Shown: positions 48,201-59,172, counted from the first letter of the stretch. The stretch is DNA of 64,000 nucleotides from Streptomyces sp. B93 (GCF_018070565.1 NZ_JAGPXL010000001.1:248001-312000), one strand, 5' to 3'. Made by a program: numbers and translations. The notes: generated by a model not told the origin, from the letters alone.

Positions 48201-49559
48201 TCACCGCTCTCCGGACGAGCGCGCCGGGGCGCGCCGTCGCATCGTGTTCCATCTCCGGGGGCTCCGTTCCGAACCCGGTCCCCCAGCCCCCCGCTTTCTA
48301 CCAAAGCGGGGTTGCCGCATCGCAAGCGCCGCCCGCGCAGCGGGCTCGTCCCGCGCGAAGGCGATCAGCAACCCGATGGCGAACATGGTCGGCAGCAGGG
48401 CGGATCCCCCGTAGGAGAACAGCGGGAGCGGGACGCCGGCGATCGGCAGCAGACCGAGCACCGCACCGATGTTGATCACGGCCTGGGCCGTGATCCAGGT
48501 GGTCACGCCTCCCGCGGCATACCTCACGAAGGGGTCCTCCGTGCGTCCGGCCACGCGGATACCCGCATAGCCTAGAGCGGCGAAGAGGGCGAGTACCGAC
48601 AGCGTCCCCGCCAGGCCCAGTTCCTCACCGGTGACGGCGAAGATGAAGTCGGTGTGCGCTTCAGGGAGTTGGCCCCATTTTTCCACACTCGCCCCGAGTC
48701 CGGAACCGAAGAGTCCGCCGGAGGCGAGGGCGTAGATGCCGTGCACGGCCTGCCAGCAGGAGCCGTCCTCGCCCATCTCCGTGGCGCCGATGCAGGCGAA
48801 CCGGTCCAGACGGTTGGAGTTGGTCCTGATCAGCACCGAGCCGATCAGCGCGGCGACCGCCAGCACGCCGACGAACAGCCGGGTGGGCGCGCCCGCCAGC
48901 CACAGCAGGCCGAACAGGATCGCCGTCAGGATGATCGCCGTACCCATGTCGCCGCCGAGCATGATCAGGCCGAGCAGCATGAAGGCGACCGGGACCAGTG
49001 GCACCAGCATGTGCTTCCACTGGGCGAGCAGCCTCTTGTCCTGTTTGCGGGCGAGCAGGTCGGCGCCCCAGAGCACCAGCGCGAGCTTGCCGAACTCGCT
49101 GGGCTGGAGCTGGAAGGGGCCGCCCACGGAGATCCAGTTCTGGTTGCCGTTGACCGCCATCCCTATCCCCGGCACCTGCACCAGCGCCATCAGGAACACG
49201 GCACCGGCCAGCATCGGGTAGGCCAGCGCGCGGTGCAGCTTCACCGGCATCCGGGAGGCGGCGTACAGGAGCACGGCACCGAGTACGGCGGCCAGCAGCT
49301 GCTTGCGGAAGAAGTAGGAGCCCGGCAGCGACAGCTCAAGGGCCTTGATCTGGGAGGCCGAGTAGACCATCACCAGGCCCAGCACGGTGATCAGCAGGCT
49401 GCCGCCGAGGATCAGGTAGTACGCGGTCAGCGGCCGGTCCCAGGCGCGGCGCGCGCGGGTGCTCAGCCGGACGAACGGGTTCTCGCGCGGGGGGCGGGGT
49501 GCGGCGGGGCGGCGCGCGGCCCGCTGGACGGGCGGACGGCCGGTGCGGCTACCGGGCAT
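48201..49559 (-). CDS. ftsW: Division peptidoglycan glycosyltransferase FtsW
   Basis: 452 aa. A basic Pro/Arg-rich head (about 1-38) and ten predicted helices of the SEDS family. Marks: MVYSASQIKAL, GNQNWISVGGPFQLQPSEFGKLALVLW with the catalytic Asp region, GDMGTAIILTAIL and PEAHTDFIFAVTGEELGL. It polymerises lipid II with FtsI at the septum. The C-terminus is long and Arg-rich. It follows murD after 95 nt. Confidence 0.95.
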   Translation of the reverse strand: MPGSRTGRPPVQRAARRPAAPRPPRENPFVRLSTRARRAWDRPLTAYYLILGGSLLITVLGLVMVYSASQIKALELSLPGSYFFRKQLLAAVLGAVLLYAASRMPVKLHRALAYPMLAGAVFLMALVQVPGIGMAVNGNQNWISVGGPFQLQPSEFGKLALVLWGADLLARKQDKRLLAQWKHMLVPLVPVAFMLLGLIMLGGDMGTAIILTAILFGLLWLAGAPTRLFVGVLAVAALIGSVLIRTNSNRLDRFACIGATEMGEDGSCWQAVHGIYALASGGLFGSGLGASVEKWGQLPEAHTDFIFAVTGEELGLAGTLSVLALFAALGYAGIRVAGRTEDPFVRYAAGGVTTWITAQAVINIGAVLGLLPIAGVPLPLFSYGGSALLPTMFAIGLLIAFARDEPAARAALAMRQPRFGRKRGAGGPGSERSPRRWNTMRRRAPARSSGER

Positions 49560-49654
49560 GGGTGCCTCCGGTGTACGCCGCTTCCGGCCGTGCCGGCGTC
49601 GTGCGCTTCGCGCGTACCACGGTCCCTCCCAAGGTCGCCCGGCAGGCGGCCGGG

Positions 49655-51058
49655 TCAGGCGCCGAGTTCGCGAACCGCCTCCGCGAACGCGTCACCGCGC
49701 TGGTTGTAGTTGGTGAACATGTCCATGGAGGCGCAGGCGGGGGCGAGCAGCACCGTGTCACCGGGCTCGGCGAGCCGTCGCGCCTCCTGGACTGCCTGGA
49801 GCATCGCCCCAGTGTCGGTCCGCCCGACGTCGACGACGGGTACTTCCGGCGCGTGTCGCGCGAGGGCCTCGCGGATGAGTCCGCGATCGGCGCCGATCAG
49901 GACGGCGCCGCGCAGGCGCTTCGCCGACCTGGCGACCAGTTCGTCGAAGGTCGCGCCCTTGGCGAGTCCGCCCGCGATCCACACCACCGGTTCGTAGGCC
50001 GCCAACGAGGCTTCCGCGGCGTGGGTGTTGGTGGCCTTGGAATCGTCGACGTAGGCGACGCCGTCCACGTCCGCGACATGGGCGATGCGGTGGGCGTCCG
50101 GCCGGAACGCCCGCAGCCCGTCACGTACGGCGGTGGCGGGCACCCCGTAGGCGCGGGCGAGGGCCGCCGCGGCAAGGGCGTTGGCGATGTTGTGCGGGGC
50201 GGGCGGCTGGACGTCGGAGATCTCGGCCAGCTCCTGCGCGTTGGCGTGCCGGTCCTCGACGAAGGCACGGTCGACCAGGAGGCCTTCCACGACACCGAGT
50301 TGGGAGGGTGCCGGGGTGCCGAGGGTGAAGCCGATGGCCCGGCAGCCCTCCTCGACGTCCGCCTCCCGCACCAGGTCCTCGGTCGCCTTGTCCGCGACGT
50401 TGTAGACGCAGGCGACCCGATTGCCCTCGTAGACACGCCCCTTGTCCTTGGCGTACGCCTCCATGGAGCCGTGCCAGTCGAGGTGGTCGGGGGCGAGGTT
50501 GAGGACGGCGGCGGAGTGGGCGCGCAGGGAGGGCGCCCAGTGCAGCTGGTAGCTGGACAGCTCCACCGCGAGGACGTCGTACGGCTCGTCGCCGAGGACG
50601 GCGTCCAGCAGCGAGACGCCGATGTTGCCGACGGCGGCGGTGCGCAGGCCCGCCGCGCGCAGGATGGACGCCAGCATCTGGACGGTGGTGGTCTTGCCGT
50701 TGGTGCCGGTGACCGCCAGCCAGGGGGCGGCGTCCGGGCCGCGCAGCCGCCAGGCGAGTTCTACGTCGCCCCAGATGGGGACGCCCGCCTCGGCGGCCGC
50801 GGTGAACAGCGGCTTGTCCGGCTTCCAGCCGGGCGCGGTGACGATCAGTTCGGTGCCCTCGGGCAGGGAAGCGCCGTCGCCGAGGCGGACGGTGATGCCG
50901 AGCGCCTGAAGCTCGGCGGCCTGTGCCCGCGCCCGCTCGTCGGCGCCGTCGTTGACGACGGTGACGTGCGCGCCGCGGGCGTGCAGCACCTTGGCCGCCG
51001 GGACGCCGGAGACGCCGAGTCCGGCGACGGTGACGCGCTTGCCCTGCCAGTTGGTCAC
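49655..51058 (-). CDS. murD: UDP-N-acetylmuramoylalanine-D-glutamate ligase
   Basis: 467 aa from the GTG at 51058 ([18 protein letters not shown]), whose GTGA overlaps the mraY stop; an in-frame ATG at 51073 is also possible. A Mur ligase with P-loop [12 protein letters not shown], the Mg/ATP part [12 protein letters not shown] and the C-terminal [15 protein letters not shown]. It adds D-Glu to UDP-MurNAc-L-Ala in the cytoplasm. The end lies 95 nt before ftsW. Confidence 0.95.
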   Translation of the reverse strand: MTNWQGKRVTVAGLGVSGVPAAKVLHARGAHVTVVNDGADERARAQAAELQALGITVRLGDGASLPEGTELIVTAPGWKPDKPLFTAAAEAGVPIWGDVELAWRLRGPDAAPWLAVTGTNGKTTTVQMLASILRAAGLRTAAVGNIGVSLLDAVLGDEPYDVLAVELSSYQLHWAPSLRAHSAAVLNLAPDHLDWHGSMEAYAKDKGRVYEGNRVACVYNVADKATEDLVREADVEEGCRAIGFTLGTPAPSQLGVVEGLLVDRAFVEDRHANAQELAEISDVQPPAPHNIANALAAAALARAYGVPATAVRDGLRAFRPDAHRIAHVADVDGVAYVDDSKATNTHAAEASLAAYEPVVWIAGGLAKGATFDELVARSAKRLRGAVLIGADRGLIREALARHAPEVPVVDVGRTDTGAMLQAVQEARRLAEPGDTVLLAPACASMDMFTNYNQRGDAFAEAVRELGA

Positions 51059-52149
51059 TTGTCCGCTGCCCATCCCGCGTAGAAGAGGCCGAGTCCGACA
51101 ATCACACAGATGCCCTGGATGATCCAGAAGCGGACCACCACAAGGACCTCGGACCAGCCCTTGAGTTCGAAGTGGTGCTGGAGCGGTGCCATCCGGAAGA
51201 CCCGCTTACCGGTCATCCGGAAGGAACCGACCTGGATGACCACCGACATGGTGATCAGCACGAACAGGCCGCCCAGGATGGCCAGCAGCAGCTCCGTGCG
51301 GGAGCAGATGGCCAGGCCCGCGAGGACACCGCCGAGGGCGAGCGAGCCGGTGTCGCCCATGAAGATCTTGGCCGGTGAGGTGTTCCACCACAGGAAGCCC
51401 AGGCAGGAACCCATCAGCGCGGAGGAGACGACCGCGAGGTCGAGCGGGTCGCGCACCTCGAAACAGGCGCCCGGGTTGGTCAGCGTCAGCGCGTTGGCGC
51501 AGGACTCCTGGAACTGCCAGACGCCGATGAAGGTGTAGGCGCCGAAGACGAGCACGGAGGCGCCGGTGGCCAGACCGTCCAGACCGTCGGTCAGGTTCAC
51601 GCCGTTGGACATCGCCAGGATCATGAACAGCGCCCAGACCACGAACAGCACCGGGCCGATCGTCCAGCCGAAGTCCGTGATGAACGACAGCTTGGTGGAG
51701 GCCGGGGTGTTGCCGCGGTTGTCCGCGAACTGGAGCGCGAGCACCGCGAAGGCGATGCCCACGATCAGCTGGCCCGCCATCTTCGCCTTGGCCCGCAGAC
51801 CCAGCGACCGGCGCTTGACGATCTTGATGTAGTCGTCCAGGAAGCCGACCAGGCCCATCCCCGCCATCAGGCCGAGCACCAGCAGACCCGAGAAGGTCGG
51901 CGACGCGTCCGCCTCCGGGTCCAGGGAGACCGTGATCACCTTGGCCAGGAAGTAGGCGATGATCGTCGCCAGGATGAAGGCGATACCGCCCATCGTCGGC
52001 GTACCGCGCTTGCTGGCGTGCTCGCGCGGGCCGTCGTCGCGGATGTACTGGCCGTATCCCTTGCGGGCCAGCAGCTTGATCAGCAGCGGGGTGCCGATCA
52101 GCGTCAGGAACAGACCAATGACTCCCGCGAACAGGATCTGCTTCATCAT
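51055..52149 (-). CDS. mraY: Phospho-MurNAc-pentapeptide translocase
   Basis: 364 aa ([21 protein letters not shown]); the second Met at 52146 is an equal candidate. About ten membrane helices. Catalytic marks: [16 protein letters not shown] (DDxxK), [12 protein letters not shown] and [17 protein letters not shown] (Asp), plus [15 protein letters not shown] (HHH-type loop). It makes lipid I from UDP-MurNAc-pentapeptide and undecaprenyl phosphate. It overlaps murF and murD by 4 nt each. Confidence 0.97.
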   Translation of the reverse strand: MMKQILFAGVIGLFLTLIGTPLLIKLLARKGYGQYIRDDGPREHASKRGTPTMGGIAFILATIIAYFLAKVITVSLDPEADASPTFSGLLVLGLMAGMGLVGFLDDYIKIVKRRSLGLRAKAKMAGQLIVGIAFAVLALQFADNRGNTPASTKLSFITDFGWTIGPVLFVVWALFMILAMSNGVNLTDGLDGLATGASVLVFGAYTFIGVWQFQESCANALTLTNPGACFEVRDPLDLAVVSSALMGSCLGFLWWNTSPAKIFMGDTGSLALGGVLAGLAICSRTELLLAILGGLFVLITMSVVIQVGSFRMTGKRVFRMAPLQHHFELKGWSEVLVVVRFWIIQGICVIVGLGLFYAGWAADK

Positions 52150-53567
52150 CGGGCGGCGACCTCACCCTCGGCACCGGTCTGGAGCAGCGCCTGGGCAACG
52201 CCCTCGAGACCGACCGAACGGGACGCCTTCACGAGCACGACGTCCCCTGGGCGCAACTCGCTGCGCAACAGGTCGACCGCCGCCTGTGCGTCGGACACGT
52301 GCACCGACTCCTCACCCCACGAACCCTCGTTATATGCGCCCAGTTGCAGCCAGGCGGCTTCCCTGCCCCCGACCGCGACGAGCTTGCTGACGTTGAGCCG
52401 GACGGCCAGCCGTCCGACCGCGTCGTGCTCGGCGAGCGCCTCGTCCCCCAGCTCGGCCATCTTGCCGAGCACCGCCCACGTACGGCCCCCTTTAGCCCGT
52501 GAGGCTTTGCCCATGGCCGCCAACGCACGCAGCGCGGCTCGCATGGACTCGGGGTTCGCGTTGTAGGCGTCGTTGACGACCGTCACGCCGTCCGGGCGCT
52601 CGGTGACCTCCATCCGCCAGCGGGAGAGGGAGTCCGCCTCGGAGAGCGCGGTGGCGATCTCTTCCGCGGACATGCCCAGCTCATGGGCGACGGCGGCCGC
52701 GGCGAGCGCGTTCGACACGTGGTGCTCACCGTACAGGCGCATGGTCACATCGCTGCACCCGGAGGGTGTGTGAAGGCTGAAGGAAGGCTGTCCGGTGTCC
52801 GTGAGTCGTACGTTCTCGGCGCGTACGTCCGCTTCGTCGGCCTCGCCGAAGAGGACCACCTTCGCCTTCGTACGGGAGGCCATGGCGCGTACGAGGGGAT
52901 CGTCGGCGTTCAGGACCGCCGTACCGTCTTCCGGAAGCGCTTCCACGAGTTCGCCCTTGGCCTGCGCGATCTGCTCCCGGCCGCCGAACTCGCCGATGTG
53001 GGCGCTGCCGACGTTCAGCACCACGCCGACCCGAGGGGGCGTCAGGCCGGTGAGGTAGCGGATGTGCCCGATGCCCCGGGCGCCCATCTCCAGGACGAGG
53101 AACCCGGTCTCCTCGGTGGCGCTGAGCGCGGTCAGCGGCAGGCCGATCTCGTTGTTGAGCGATCCCGGTGTGAACACCGTCGGCGCCTTGCGCCGCAGCA
53201 CCTGCGCGAGCAGGTCCTTGGTGCTGGTCTTGCCCGCGGAGCCGGTGAGGCCGATCAGCGTGGCGCCGAGCCGTGCGACGACCTCCCGCGCGAGCGCGCC
53301 GAGCGCCGCCTGTACGTCGTCCACGACGATCGCGGGCACGTCGACGGGACGGGACGCGAGGACGGCCACCGCCCCCGCGTCCACCACCTGCCGTGCGAAG
53401 TCGTGGCCGTCGACGCGTTCACCGGCGAAGGCGGCGAAGAGGCTGCCTGGCTCCACCTCGCGGGAGTCCCGGACGACCGGTCCGGTGACGCGGACCGACG
53501 GATCCGGTATGTCGTGCGTCTGCCCGCCGACGACTGCTGCGATCTCGGCGAGAGAGAGGGCGATCAC
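52146..53567 (-). CDS. murF: UDP-MurNAc-tripeptide-D-Ala-D-Ala ligase
   Basis: 473 aa from the GTG at 53567 ([19 protein letters not shown]). P-loop [16 protein letters not shown], then [12 protein letters not shown], and the C-terminal [16 protein letters not shown] and [11 protein letters not shown] typical of MurF. It adds D-Ala-D-Ala to complete the pentapeptide. It starts 4 nt after murE and overlaps mraY by 4 nt. Confidence 0.96.
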   Translation of the reverse strand: MIALSLAEIAAVVGGQTHDIPDPSVRVTGPVVRDSREVEPGSLFAAFAGERVDGHDFARQVVDAGAVAVLASRPVDVPAIVVDDVQAALGALAREVVARLGATLIGLTGSAGKTSTKDLLAQVLRRKAPTVFTPGSLNNEIGLPLTALSATEETGFLVLEMGARGIGHIRYLTGLTPPRVGVVLNVGSAHIGEFGGREQIAQAKGELVEALPEDGTAVLNADDPLVRAMASRTKAKVVLFGEADEADVRAENVRLTDTGQPSFSLHTPSGCSDVTMRLYGEHHVSNALAAAAVAHELGMSAEEIATALSEADSLSRWRMEVTERPDGVTVVNDAYNANPESMRAALRALAAMGKASRAKGGRTWAVLGKMAELGDEALAEHDAVGRLAVRLNVSKLVAVGGREAAWLQLGAYNEGSWGEESVHVSDAQAAVDLLRSELRPGDVVLVKASRSVGLEGVAQALLQTGAEGEVAAR

Positions 53568-53571
53568 AAGT

Positions 53572-55227
53572 TCATCCCTGGGTCTGCTGGATTGCTTCCC
53601 GAAGCACCTGGCGGTCGTCGAACGGACGGACCACCCCGGCGATGTCCTGGCCCTGCTCATGCCCCTTGCCGGCGACCAGCACGGTGTCCCCGGGCCGGGC
53701 GCGGCCCACCGCGGCGGCGATCGCGGCGGCCCGGTCCTCGAACAGGAGCACCTCGCCGCGCTCGTGCACCGGCACGGACGCCGCCCCCTGGAGCATGGTG
53801 GCGAGGATCGCGAGCGGGTCCTCGGAACGGGGGTTGTCGGAGGTCAGTACGGCCGTGTCGGCGAGCCGGGCCACGGCGGCGCCCATGGGGGCGCGCTTGG
53901 TGGTGTCACGGTCGCCGCCGCAGCCGAGCACCACGTGCACCCGGCCCTCGGTGACCTTGCGCAGGGCGCGCAGCACCGATTCGACGGCGTCGGTCTTGTG
54001 GGCGTAGTCGACGACCGCGAGATACGGCTGTCCGGCGTCCACCCGCTCCAGACGGCCCGGTACGCCCGGCACCGCGGCGATGCCGTCGGCGGCGGTCTGC
54101 GGGTCGAGCCCGGCCGCCGCGAGGGCGACCAGGGCGGCGAGGGTGTTGGCCACGTTGAACGGGCCCGGCAGCGGCGACCTGGCCCGGATGCGCTGTCCGC
54201 CGGGGCCGACCGCGGTGAACGGCGAGTCCAGCGGGCCGACCTGGACGTCCTCGGCGCGCCAGTCGGCGTCGGGGTGCCCCTCGGCGGAGAAGGTGACGAC
54301 CGGGACGGTCGCCTCCTTGGCGAGCCTGCGGCCGTACTCGTCGTCGACGTTGACCACGCCGAGCCTGCTGCGTTCAGGCGTGAACAGCTGCGCCTTGGCC
54401 TGGAAGTAGTCCTCCATGCCGGAGTGGAACTCCATGTGTTCCGGGCTGAGGTTGGTGAACACCCCGATGTCGAAGACACAGCCGTCGACCCGGCCGAGCA
54501 CCAGGGCGTGGCTGGAGACCTCCATCGCGACCGCCTCGACGCCGCGCTCGCGCATGACGGCGAACAGGGCCTGGAGGTCGGTGGCTTCGGGGGTGGTGCG
54601 CTCGGACTTGATGCGCTCCTCGCCGATGCGCATCTCGACGGTGCCGATGAGCCCGGTGGCGTGCGCGGTGCGCAGTCCGCCCTCGACGAGATAGGCGGTG
54701 GTGGTCTTGCCGGAGGTGCCGGTGATGCCGATCTGGAGCAGACCGTCACCGGGGTGGCCGTAGATGGTGGTGGCCAGTTCGCCCATCCGCGCGCGCGGGT
54801 CGTCGACGACCAGCACCGGGAGCCCGGTGGCGGCGGCGCGTTCGGCGCCGCCGGGGTCGGTGAGCACCGCGGTGGCGCCCAGACCGGCGGCCTGGGCGAC
54901 GAAGTCGGCGCCGTGCGCGCGGGCGCCGGGCAGGGCGGCGTACAGGTCACCGGGGCGGACGGCGCGCGAGTCATGGGTGATGCCCGTGATCTCGGCGGTG
55001 GCCCGGGGGGCGGTGACACCCAGCTGTCCGGCCAGTTCCGCGAGGGGTGTGGCGGAGACCGTGGCCGGTCGCGGCGGTCCCGGGTAGGTCACGGGACCGC
55101 CCTTCTGGGTGGTTTGGGACTGATCAGCGTGTGGCACGGCGGTGAGCGTACCGGGCGCACCCGCCTCGGAGCTAAAAGGGGGCCGCGGGGTGCTCTGGTT
55201 CCCGGGGTCGGGGGTGATCGTGGTCAC
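53572..55227 (-). CDS. murE: UDP-MurNAc-tripeptide synthetase
   Basis: 551 aa from a GTG at 55227 behind CAGGAACC; an extended N-terminal tail (about 1-50) makes a later GTG start possible. P-loop ITGTSGKTTTAYLVEGG, then NLSPEHMEFHSGMEDYF, and the substrate-selecting part TSDNPRSEDPLAIL (DNPR), which in MurE marks meso-diaminopimelate as acceptor. Streptomycetes use LL-diaminopimelate, so the exact isomer is uncertain. It also shows the carbamylated-Lys region FQAKAQLFTPER. Confidence 0.94.
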   Translation of the reverse strand: MTTITPDPGNQSTPRPPFSSEAGAPGTLTAVPHADQSQTTQKGGPVTYPGPPRPATVSATPLAELAGQLGVTAPRATAEITGITHDSRAVRPGDLYAALPGARAHGADFVAQAAGLGATAVLTDPGGAERAAATGLPVLVVDDPRARMGELATTIYGHPGDGLLQIGITGTSGKTTTAYLVEGGLRTAHATGLIGTVEMRIGEERIKSERTTPEATDLQALFAVMRERGVEAVAMEVSSHALVLGRVDGCVFDIGVFTNLSPEHMEFHSGMEDYFQAKAQLFTPERSRLGVVNVDDEYGRRLAKEATVPVVTFSAEGHPDADWRAEDVQVGPLDSPFTAVGPGGQRIRARSPLPGPFNVANTLAALVALAAAGLDPQTAADGIAAVPGVPGRLERVDAGQPYLAVVDYAHKTDAVESVLRALRKVTEGRVHVVLGCGGDRDTTKRAPMGAAVARLADTAVLTSDNPRSEDPLAILATMLQGAASVPVHERGEVLLFEDRAAAIAAAVGRARPGDTVLVAGKGHEQGQDIAGVVRPFDDRQVLREAIQQTQG

Positions 55228-55299
55228 GGGTGGTTCCTGGTGGCTCGGGTGCTTGCCGATCGGCCGGGTCCGGTCCTGGGGAACCGGCCCGGCTGTCGA

Positions 55300-57264
55300 T
55301 CATGGCCGGAAAGTGACGGGCAGCTTCGCGGGGGCGGACCCGGTCGGCGGGACCTGGAGGGTCTTGAGGGCGAACTCCATGACCTGCTTGTAGATGGGCC
55401 CGCAGATCTGACCGCCGAAGTAGCTGCCCTCGGTGGCGTTCTGGATGGCGCAGTAGACGGTGACTCGGGGCTTGTCGGCGGGCGCGAAACCGGCGAAGGA
55501 GGACGTGTAGCCGCGGTACTTGCCGGTGTCCGGATCGACGCGGTTGGCGGTGCCGGTCTTGCCCGCGACGCGGTAGCCGGGGATGCGCGCCTTGGTGCCG
55601 GTGCCCTCCTCGTCGTCCACGACCGACTCCAGCATCTTGGCGAGGGTCTTCGCCGTGTCCTTGCCGACCACCCGGGTCTTCTCCGGCTCCGGTGCGGGGG
55701 TGAAGCGGCCGTCGGGGCCCTTGGTGCCGCGCACCAGCGACGGCTCGATCCGGACGCCGCCGTTGGCGATGGTCGAGTAGACGGACGCCGCCTGCATGGC
55801 GTTGATGGACACGCCCTGCCCGAAGGGGATCGTGAACTGCTGCGAGGTCGACCACTGGTCCGGCGGCGCGAGGATGCCCTGGGTCTCCCCGGGGAAGTCC
55901 AGGCCGGTGGGGCTGCCGAGGCCGAACTTGCGCAGGTAGGAGTAGAGGATCCGGTTGGACTCGGCCTGCGAGTCGCCGAGTTGGCCGACGGCCAGGATGG
56001 TGCCGATGTTGCTGGACTTGGCGAGGACGCCGTTCAGGGTCAGGTACCAGGTCTCGTGGTCGATGTCGTCCCGGAACAGCCGGTCGCCGCGGTGCAGCCG
56101 GTTGGGCACCACGACATGGGTGTCGGGGGTCGCCGCCTTCTCCTCCAGCACGGCGGCCATCGACATGAGCTTGGCCGTGGAGCCGGGCTCGAAGGCGTCC
56201 TGGAGGGCCGCGTTGCCCATCGCGGTGGCGTCGGCCTGGGAGAGGTCGTTGGGGTCGAAGCCGGGCGAGTTGGCCATGGCGAGGATCTCGCCGGTGCGGG
56301 TGTCCTGGACGATCACGTAGCCGCGGTCCGCCTTGGACTTCTCCACCTGCTCGGCGATGGCGTTCTGCGCGGCCCACTGGATGTCGCGGTCGATGGTCAG
56401 TTCGACGTCGGAGCCGGGCACGGCGGGCGTCTCCCGGGAGCCGACCGTGGGCACCTGGTGGCCGCCGGACTGGGCGTAGCGGATCTCGCCCGGCTTCCCG
56501 GCGAGCACCTTGTTCAGCTGCTGCTCGACCCCGCCGCCGCCCCTGCCCTCGGCGTTGACCCAGCCGAGTATCCCGGCGGCGAGTTCGCCGTTGGGGTACA
56601 CGCGCTTGCTGCTGGGGTCGGAGAAGACGCCCGCGAGCACGTTGACCGTGGAGTCGTCGTGCTCGGCCTTCTTGGCGAGGGCCGTCTTCAGGTCCTTGAT
56701 CTGCTTCCACACCGCGGGGGTCTGGCGGCGGGCCAGCAGGACGTACCGGGTGTTCTTCGTCCGCAGCTTCTCGGCGAGCACGGCCTGGTCCTGCCCGAGG
56801 ATCGGCGCGAGCAGCTCCGCCGCCCGCTCGGGCCCGTCGCCGATCTCCAGCTGCTCGCGCGTGAACATCGTCGGGTCGGCCGTGATGTCCTCGGCGTCGT
56901 CGCTGGTGGCCAGCGCGATGCCGTTGCGGTCGGTGATCTGGCCGCGCTCGGCGGCCAGCGTGTGCACGACGTACCGGTTCCGCTCGGCCTTCGCGGCGTA
57001 CGCGCTGGCGTCGACGGCCTGCACCTGGAGCAGCCGCACGGTGAACACCAGGAGTACGACGGTCAGCCCGAGGCCGACCATCCGCAGCCGGGGCCGGGGA
57101 CTGCCCAGCCGCAGCGGCCGGGCGGCGGCCGGGCCGCGCGGCGGTGCGGGCCTGCGGGGCGGACGCGCACCGGGCCCCGGCCGTGACCGGCCCCCGGCTC
57201 GAACGGGCCGGGCGGGCCCGGGCACCCGTCGACGCGGCGCTTCCCTGTCGGACACTTCCGTCAC
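55300..57264 (-). CDS. ftsI: Septal penicillin-binding protein FtsI (PBP3-like)
   Basis: 654 aa from a GTG at 57264 that overlaps ftsL by 4 nt. An Arg/Pro-rich cytoplasmic head (about 1-60), one helix (MVGLGLTVVLLVFTVRLLQVQ), a pedestal (ERGQITDRNGIALATS) and the transpeptidase domain with SxxK EPGSTAKLMS, SxN AKSSNIGT and VAGKTGTANRV. It crosslinks septal peptidoglycan with FtsW. The end is 72 nt before murE. Confidence 0.95.
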   Translation of the reverse strand: MTEVSDREAPRRRVPGPARPVRAGGRSRPGPGARPPRRPAPPRGPAAARPLRLGSPRPRLRMVGLGLTVVLLVFTVRLLQVQAVDASAYAAKAERNRYVVHTLAAERGQITDRNGIALATSDDAEDITADPTMFTREQLEIGDGPERAAELLAPILGQDQAVLAEKLRTKNTRYVLLARRQTPAVWKQIKDLKTALAKKAEHDDSTVNVLAGVFSDPSSKRVYPNGELAAGILGWVNAEGRGGGGVEQQLNKVLAGKPGEIRYAQSGGHQVPTVGSRETPAVPGSDVELTIDRDIQWAAQNAIAEQVEKSKADRGYVIVQDTRTGEILAMANSPGFDPNDLSQADATAMGNAALQDAFEPGSTAKLMSMAAVLEEKAATPDTHVVVPNRLHRGDRLFRDDIDHETWYLTLNGVLAKSSNIGTILAVGQLGDSQAESNRILYSYLRKFGLGSPTGLDFPGETQGILAPPDQWSTSQQFTIPFGQGVSINAMQAASVYSTIANGGVRIEPSLVRGTKGPDGRFTPAPEPEKTRVVGKDTAKTLAKMLESVVDDEEGTGTKARIPGYRVAGKTGTANRVDPDTGKYRGYTSSFAGFAPADKPRVTVYCAIQNATEGSYFGGQICGPIYKQVMEFALKTLQVPPTGSAPAKLPVTFRP

Positions 57265-57902
57265 CTGCCGGGGGTAGGGGTTGGGGTCGGGGTGGTGCCG
57301 GGGGCGGCCGGGGGGCCTGCCGGGATCTCCGATGCGGCCGGGGCCTCCGGGACGCCCTCTGGGTCTGCCGGGGCCTGTGGGGCTGCCGGGGCTTGCGATG
57401 TCTCTGAGGCGGTCGGGGTCTCCGGAACCGCCGTCGGGTCCGGGTACGCGGTGGGTCCCGTCGGCATCGCCTCGGGCGCCAGGACCAACGGGGTGTACGC
57501 CGACGTGCTCCGCGCCGGACCGGGCACACCCTTGACCTTGCCGTCGGGGTCGAGGAAGGCGGGGTCGCCGCCGGGGACCATGCCCAGCTCACGGGCGCGG
57601 CGCTGAAGGGCGGCGGGGGCGGCGTAGGCGTCGATGTCCCGGCGCAGCGACTGCTCCTCGTCGGTGAGTTCCTTGGTCTCCTTCTTGAGGTCGTCCAGCC
57701 GGAACGAGCCCTCGCTGAGCGCGGAGTTCAGCACCAGCAGCCCGATCAGCCCGCCCCCCAGGAGCACGACGACGAGCAGCACGAACGGCGTCCTGGCCGC
57801 CTGGTTGTGCCCCCTGCCCCGGCCGGGCCCGTGTCCCGGTCCGGTCGGGATGAGCCGGGCCAGCCGGGCGGCCCGCCCCCTCAGTTCGGGTTTCCTACCC
57901 AC
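57261..57902 (-). CDS. ftsL: FtsL-like cell division protein
   Basis: 213 aa. An Arg/Gly-rich cytoplasmic part, a helix (FVLLVVVLLGGGLIGLLVLNSAL) and a short coiled coil (RLDDLKKETKELTDEEQSLRRDID) with ARELGMVPGGDPAFL, typical of FtsL/DivIC-like septum initiators. The C-terminal ~100 residues are a Pro/Ala/Thr-rich low-complexity tail outside the membrane, with an imperfect PxAP repeat. It is placed between rsmH and ftsI, as FtsL always is. Confidence 0.88.
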   Translation of the reverse strand: MGRKPELRGRAARLARLIPTGPGHGPGRGRGHNQAARTPFVLLVVVLLGGGLIGLLVLNSALSEGSFRLDDLKKETKELTDEEQSLRRDIDAYAAPAALQRRARELGMVPGGDPAFLDPDGKVKGVPGPARSTSAYTPLVLAPEAMPTGPTAYPDPTAVPETPTASETSQAPAAPQAPADPEGVPEAPAASEIPAGPPAAPGTTPTPTPTPGR

Positions 57903-57923
57903 GCGCCCTCCCCCGTGTCGGGC

Positions 57924-58925
57924 TCACTCGACGTCCTCCCTGATGCGCTGGGCCGCGCGCAGTCGTGCCGGGGCCGCCCGGCGGTTGTCGGCGACCTCCT
58001 CCTCGGTGGGAAGTTCGGCACCGCGCGTGAGCAGCTTGAGCCGGGGCTGGTAGCGCTCGGGGACGACGGGCAGACCGGGCGGCGCCGTGGTGGCGGCCCC
58101 GGCCGCGAAGACCTGCTTGACCAGCCGGTCCTCCAGGGAGTGGTACGACAGCACGGCGATCCGGCCGCCCACGTCGAGCGCCTTCACCGCCGCCGGGACG
58201 GCCCGCTCCAGCACCGACAGCTCGCCGTTGACCTCGATCCTGAGCGCCTGGAAGGTGCGCTTGGCGGGGTTGCCGCCGGTGCGCTTGGCGGCCTGCGGCA
58301 GGGCGTCGCGGATCAGCTCGACGAGCCGGGCGCTGGTGGAGAACGGTTCCCTCTCCCGCTCGCGCACCACGGCGGCGACGATCCGTTTGGCCTGCTTCTC
58401 CTCGCCGTACGCCCGCAGGATGCGGACCAGTTCGCCGGGCGGGTAGGTGTTGAGGACCTCGGCCGCGCTGATGCCGGTCGTCTGGTCCATGCGCATGTCG
58501 AGCGGGGCGTCCTGGGCGTAGGCGAAGCCGCGGTCGGCCTCGTCGAGCTGCATGGAGGAGACCCCGAGGTCGAACAGGACGCCCGCCACGTGCGGGATGC
58601 CCAGCCGCCCGAGCACCTCGGGCAGTTCGTCGTAGACGGCGTGCACCAGGGTGGCCCGCTCACCGAAGGGCGCGAGCCGCTCCCCGGACAGCCGCAGCGC
58701 CTCCTTGTCGCGGTCCAGGGCGACGAGCCGGGCCTCGGGGAAGCGGGCGAGCAGGGCCTCGCTGTGGCCGCCGAGGCCGAGGGTGCAGTCGACGACGATC
58801 GCGCCGGGCCGCTCCAGGGCGGGCGCCAGCAGGTCCAGGCACCGCTGGAGCATCACCGGGACGTGTCGACTCTGTCCCACCCGTCGCCCACCACCGCCCT
58901 TATTCGAATGCGCTTCGCGCACCAT
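57924..58925 (-). CDS. rsmH: 16S rRNA (cytosine-1402-N4)-methyltransferase
   Basis: 333 aa from the ATG at 58925; a GTG at 58880 ([12 protein letters not shown]) may be the real start. SAM-binding part [16 protein letters not shown], then [36 protein letters not shown] and the C-terminal [12 protein letters not shown]. It methylates C1402 of 16S rRNA. First gene of the dcw cluster; mraZ, its usual upstream partner, is not present here. Confidence 0.95.
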   Translation of the reverse strand: MVREAHSNKGGGGRRVGQSRHVPVMLQRCLDLLAPALERPGAIVVDCTLGLGGHSEALLARFPEARLVALDRDKEALRLSGERLAPFGERATLVHAVYDELPEVLGRLGIPHVAGVLFDLGVSSMQLDEADRGFAYAQDAPLDMRMDQTTGISAAEVLNTYPPGELVRILRAYGEEKQAKRIVAAVVREREREPFSTSARLVELIRDALPQAAKRTGGNPAKRTFQALRIEVNGELSVLERAVPAAVKALDVGGRIAVLSYHSLEDRLVKQVFAAGAATTAPPGLPVVPERYQPRLKLLTRGAELPTEEEVADNRRAAPARLRAAQRIREDVE

Positions 58926-59144
58926 TGATCGTGGGGCCTCTCAGTTCCGGCACGCCCGCACGCACCGCCGGGTCCCCGCCCGCTCACGAAGGGGAGGCCT
59001 GCCGGCGCCGGAAGCGTCAGCCGGCCGGAGCGGGTGGAGGCCGAGCCGTACGTACGCGGCGCGCACGCGGGGAGATCTCCGGAACACCGCCGGGGTCTCG
59101 GGGGATCAGTCCAGCGGGGAGAACCTCGCCTCCCGCTTCGCGTC

Positions 59145-59172
59145 ACTTTAGTCCACCGTGTCTCGCGGTCAA
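59145..59172 (-). promoter_or_regulatory. Candidate dcw-cluster promoter
   Basis: Minus strand: -35 TTGACC (59167-59172), 16-nt spacer, -10 TAAAGT (59145-59150). It is the best sigma-70-like promoter in the window and lies ~220 nt upstream of rsmH. The spacer contains a GACAC. The rest of the 422-nt gap (58926-59347) holds no gene, only a long leader for rsmH and the upstream sites of the carbonic anhydrase gene. Confidence 0.6.

Noticed and set aside
53062..57186. A ~1370-codon plus-strand open frame opposite murF, murE and ftsI
   Set aside because: It is a shadow of the dcw genes and shows no domain and no ribosome-binding site.
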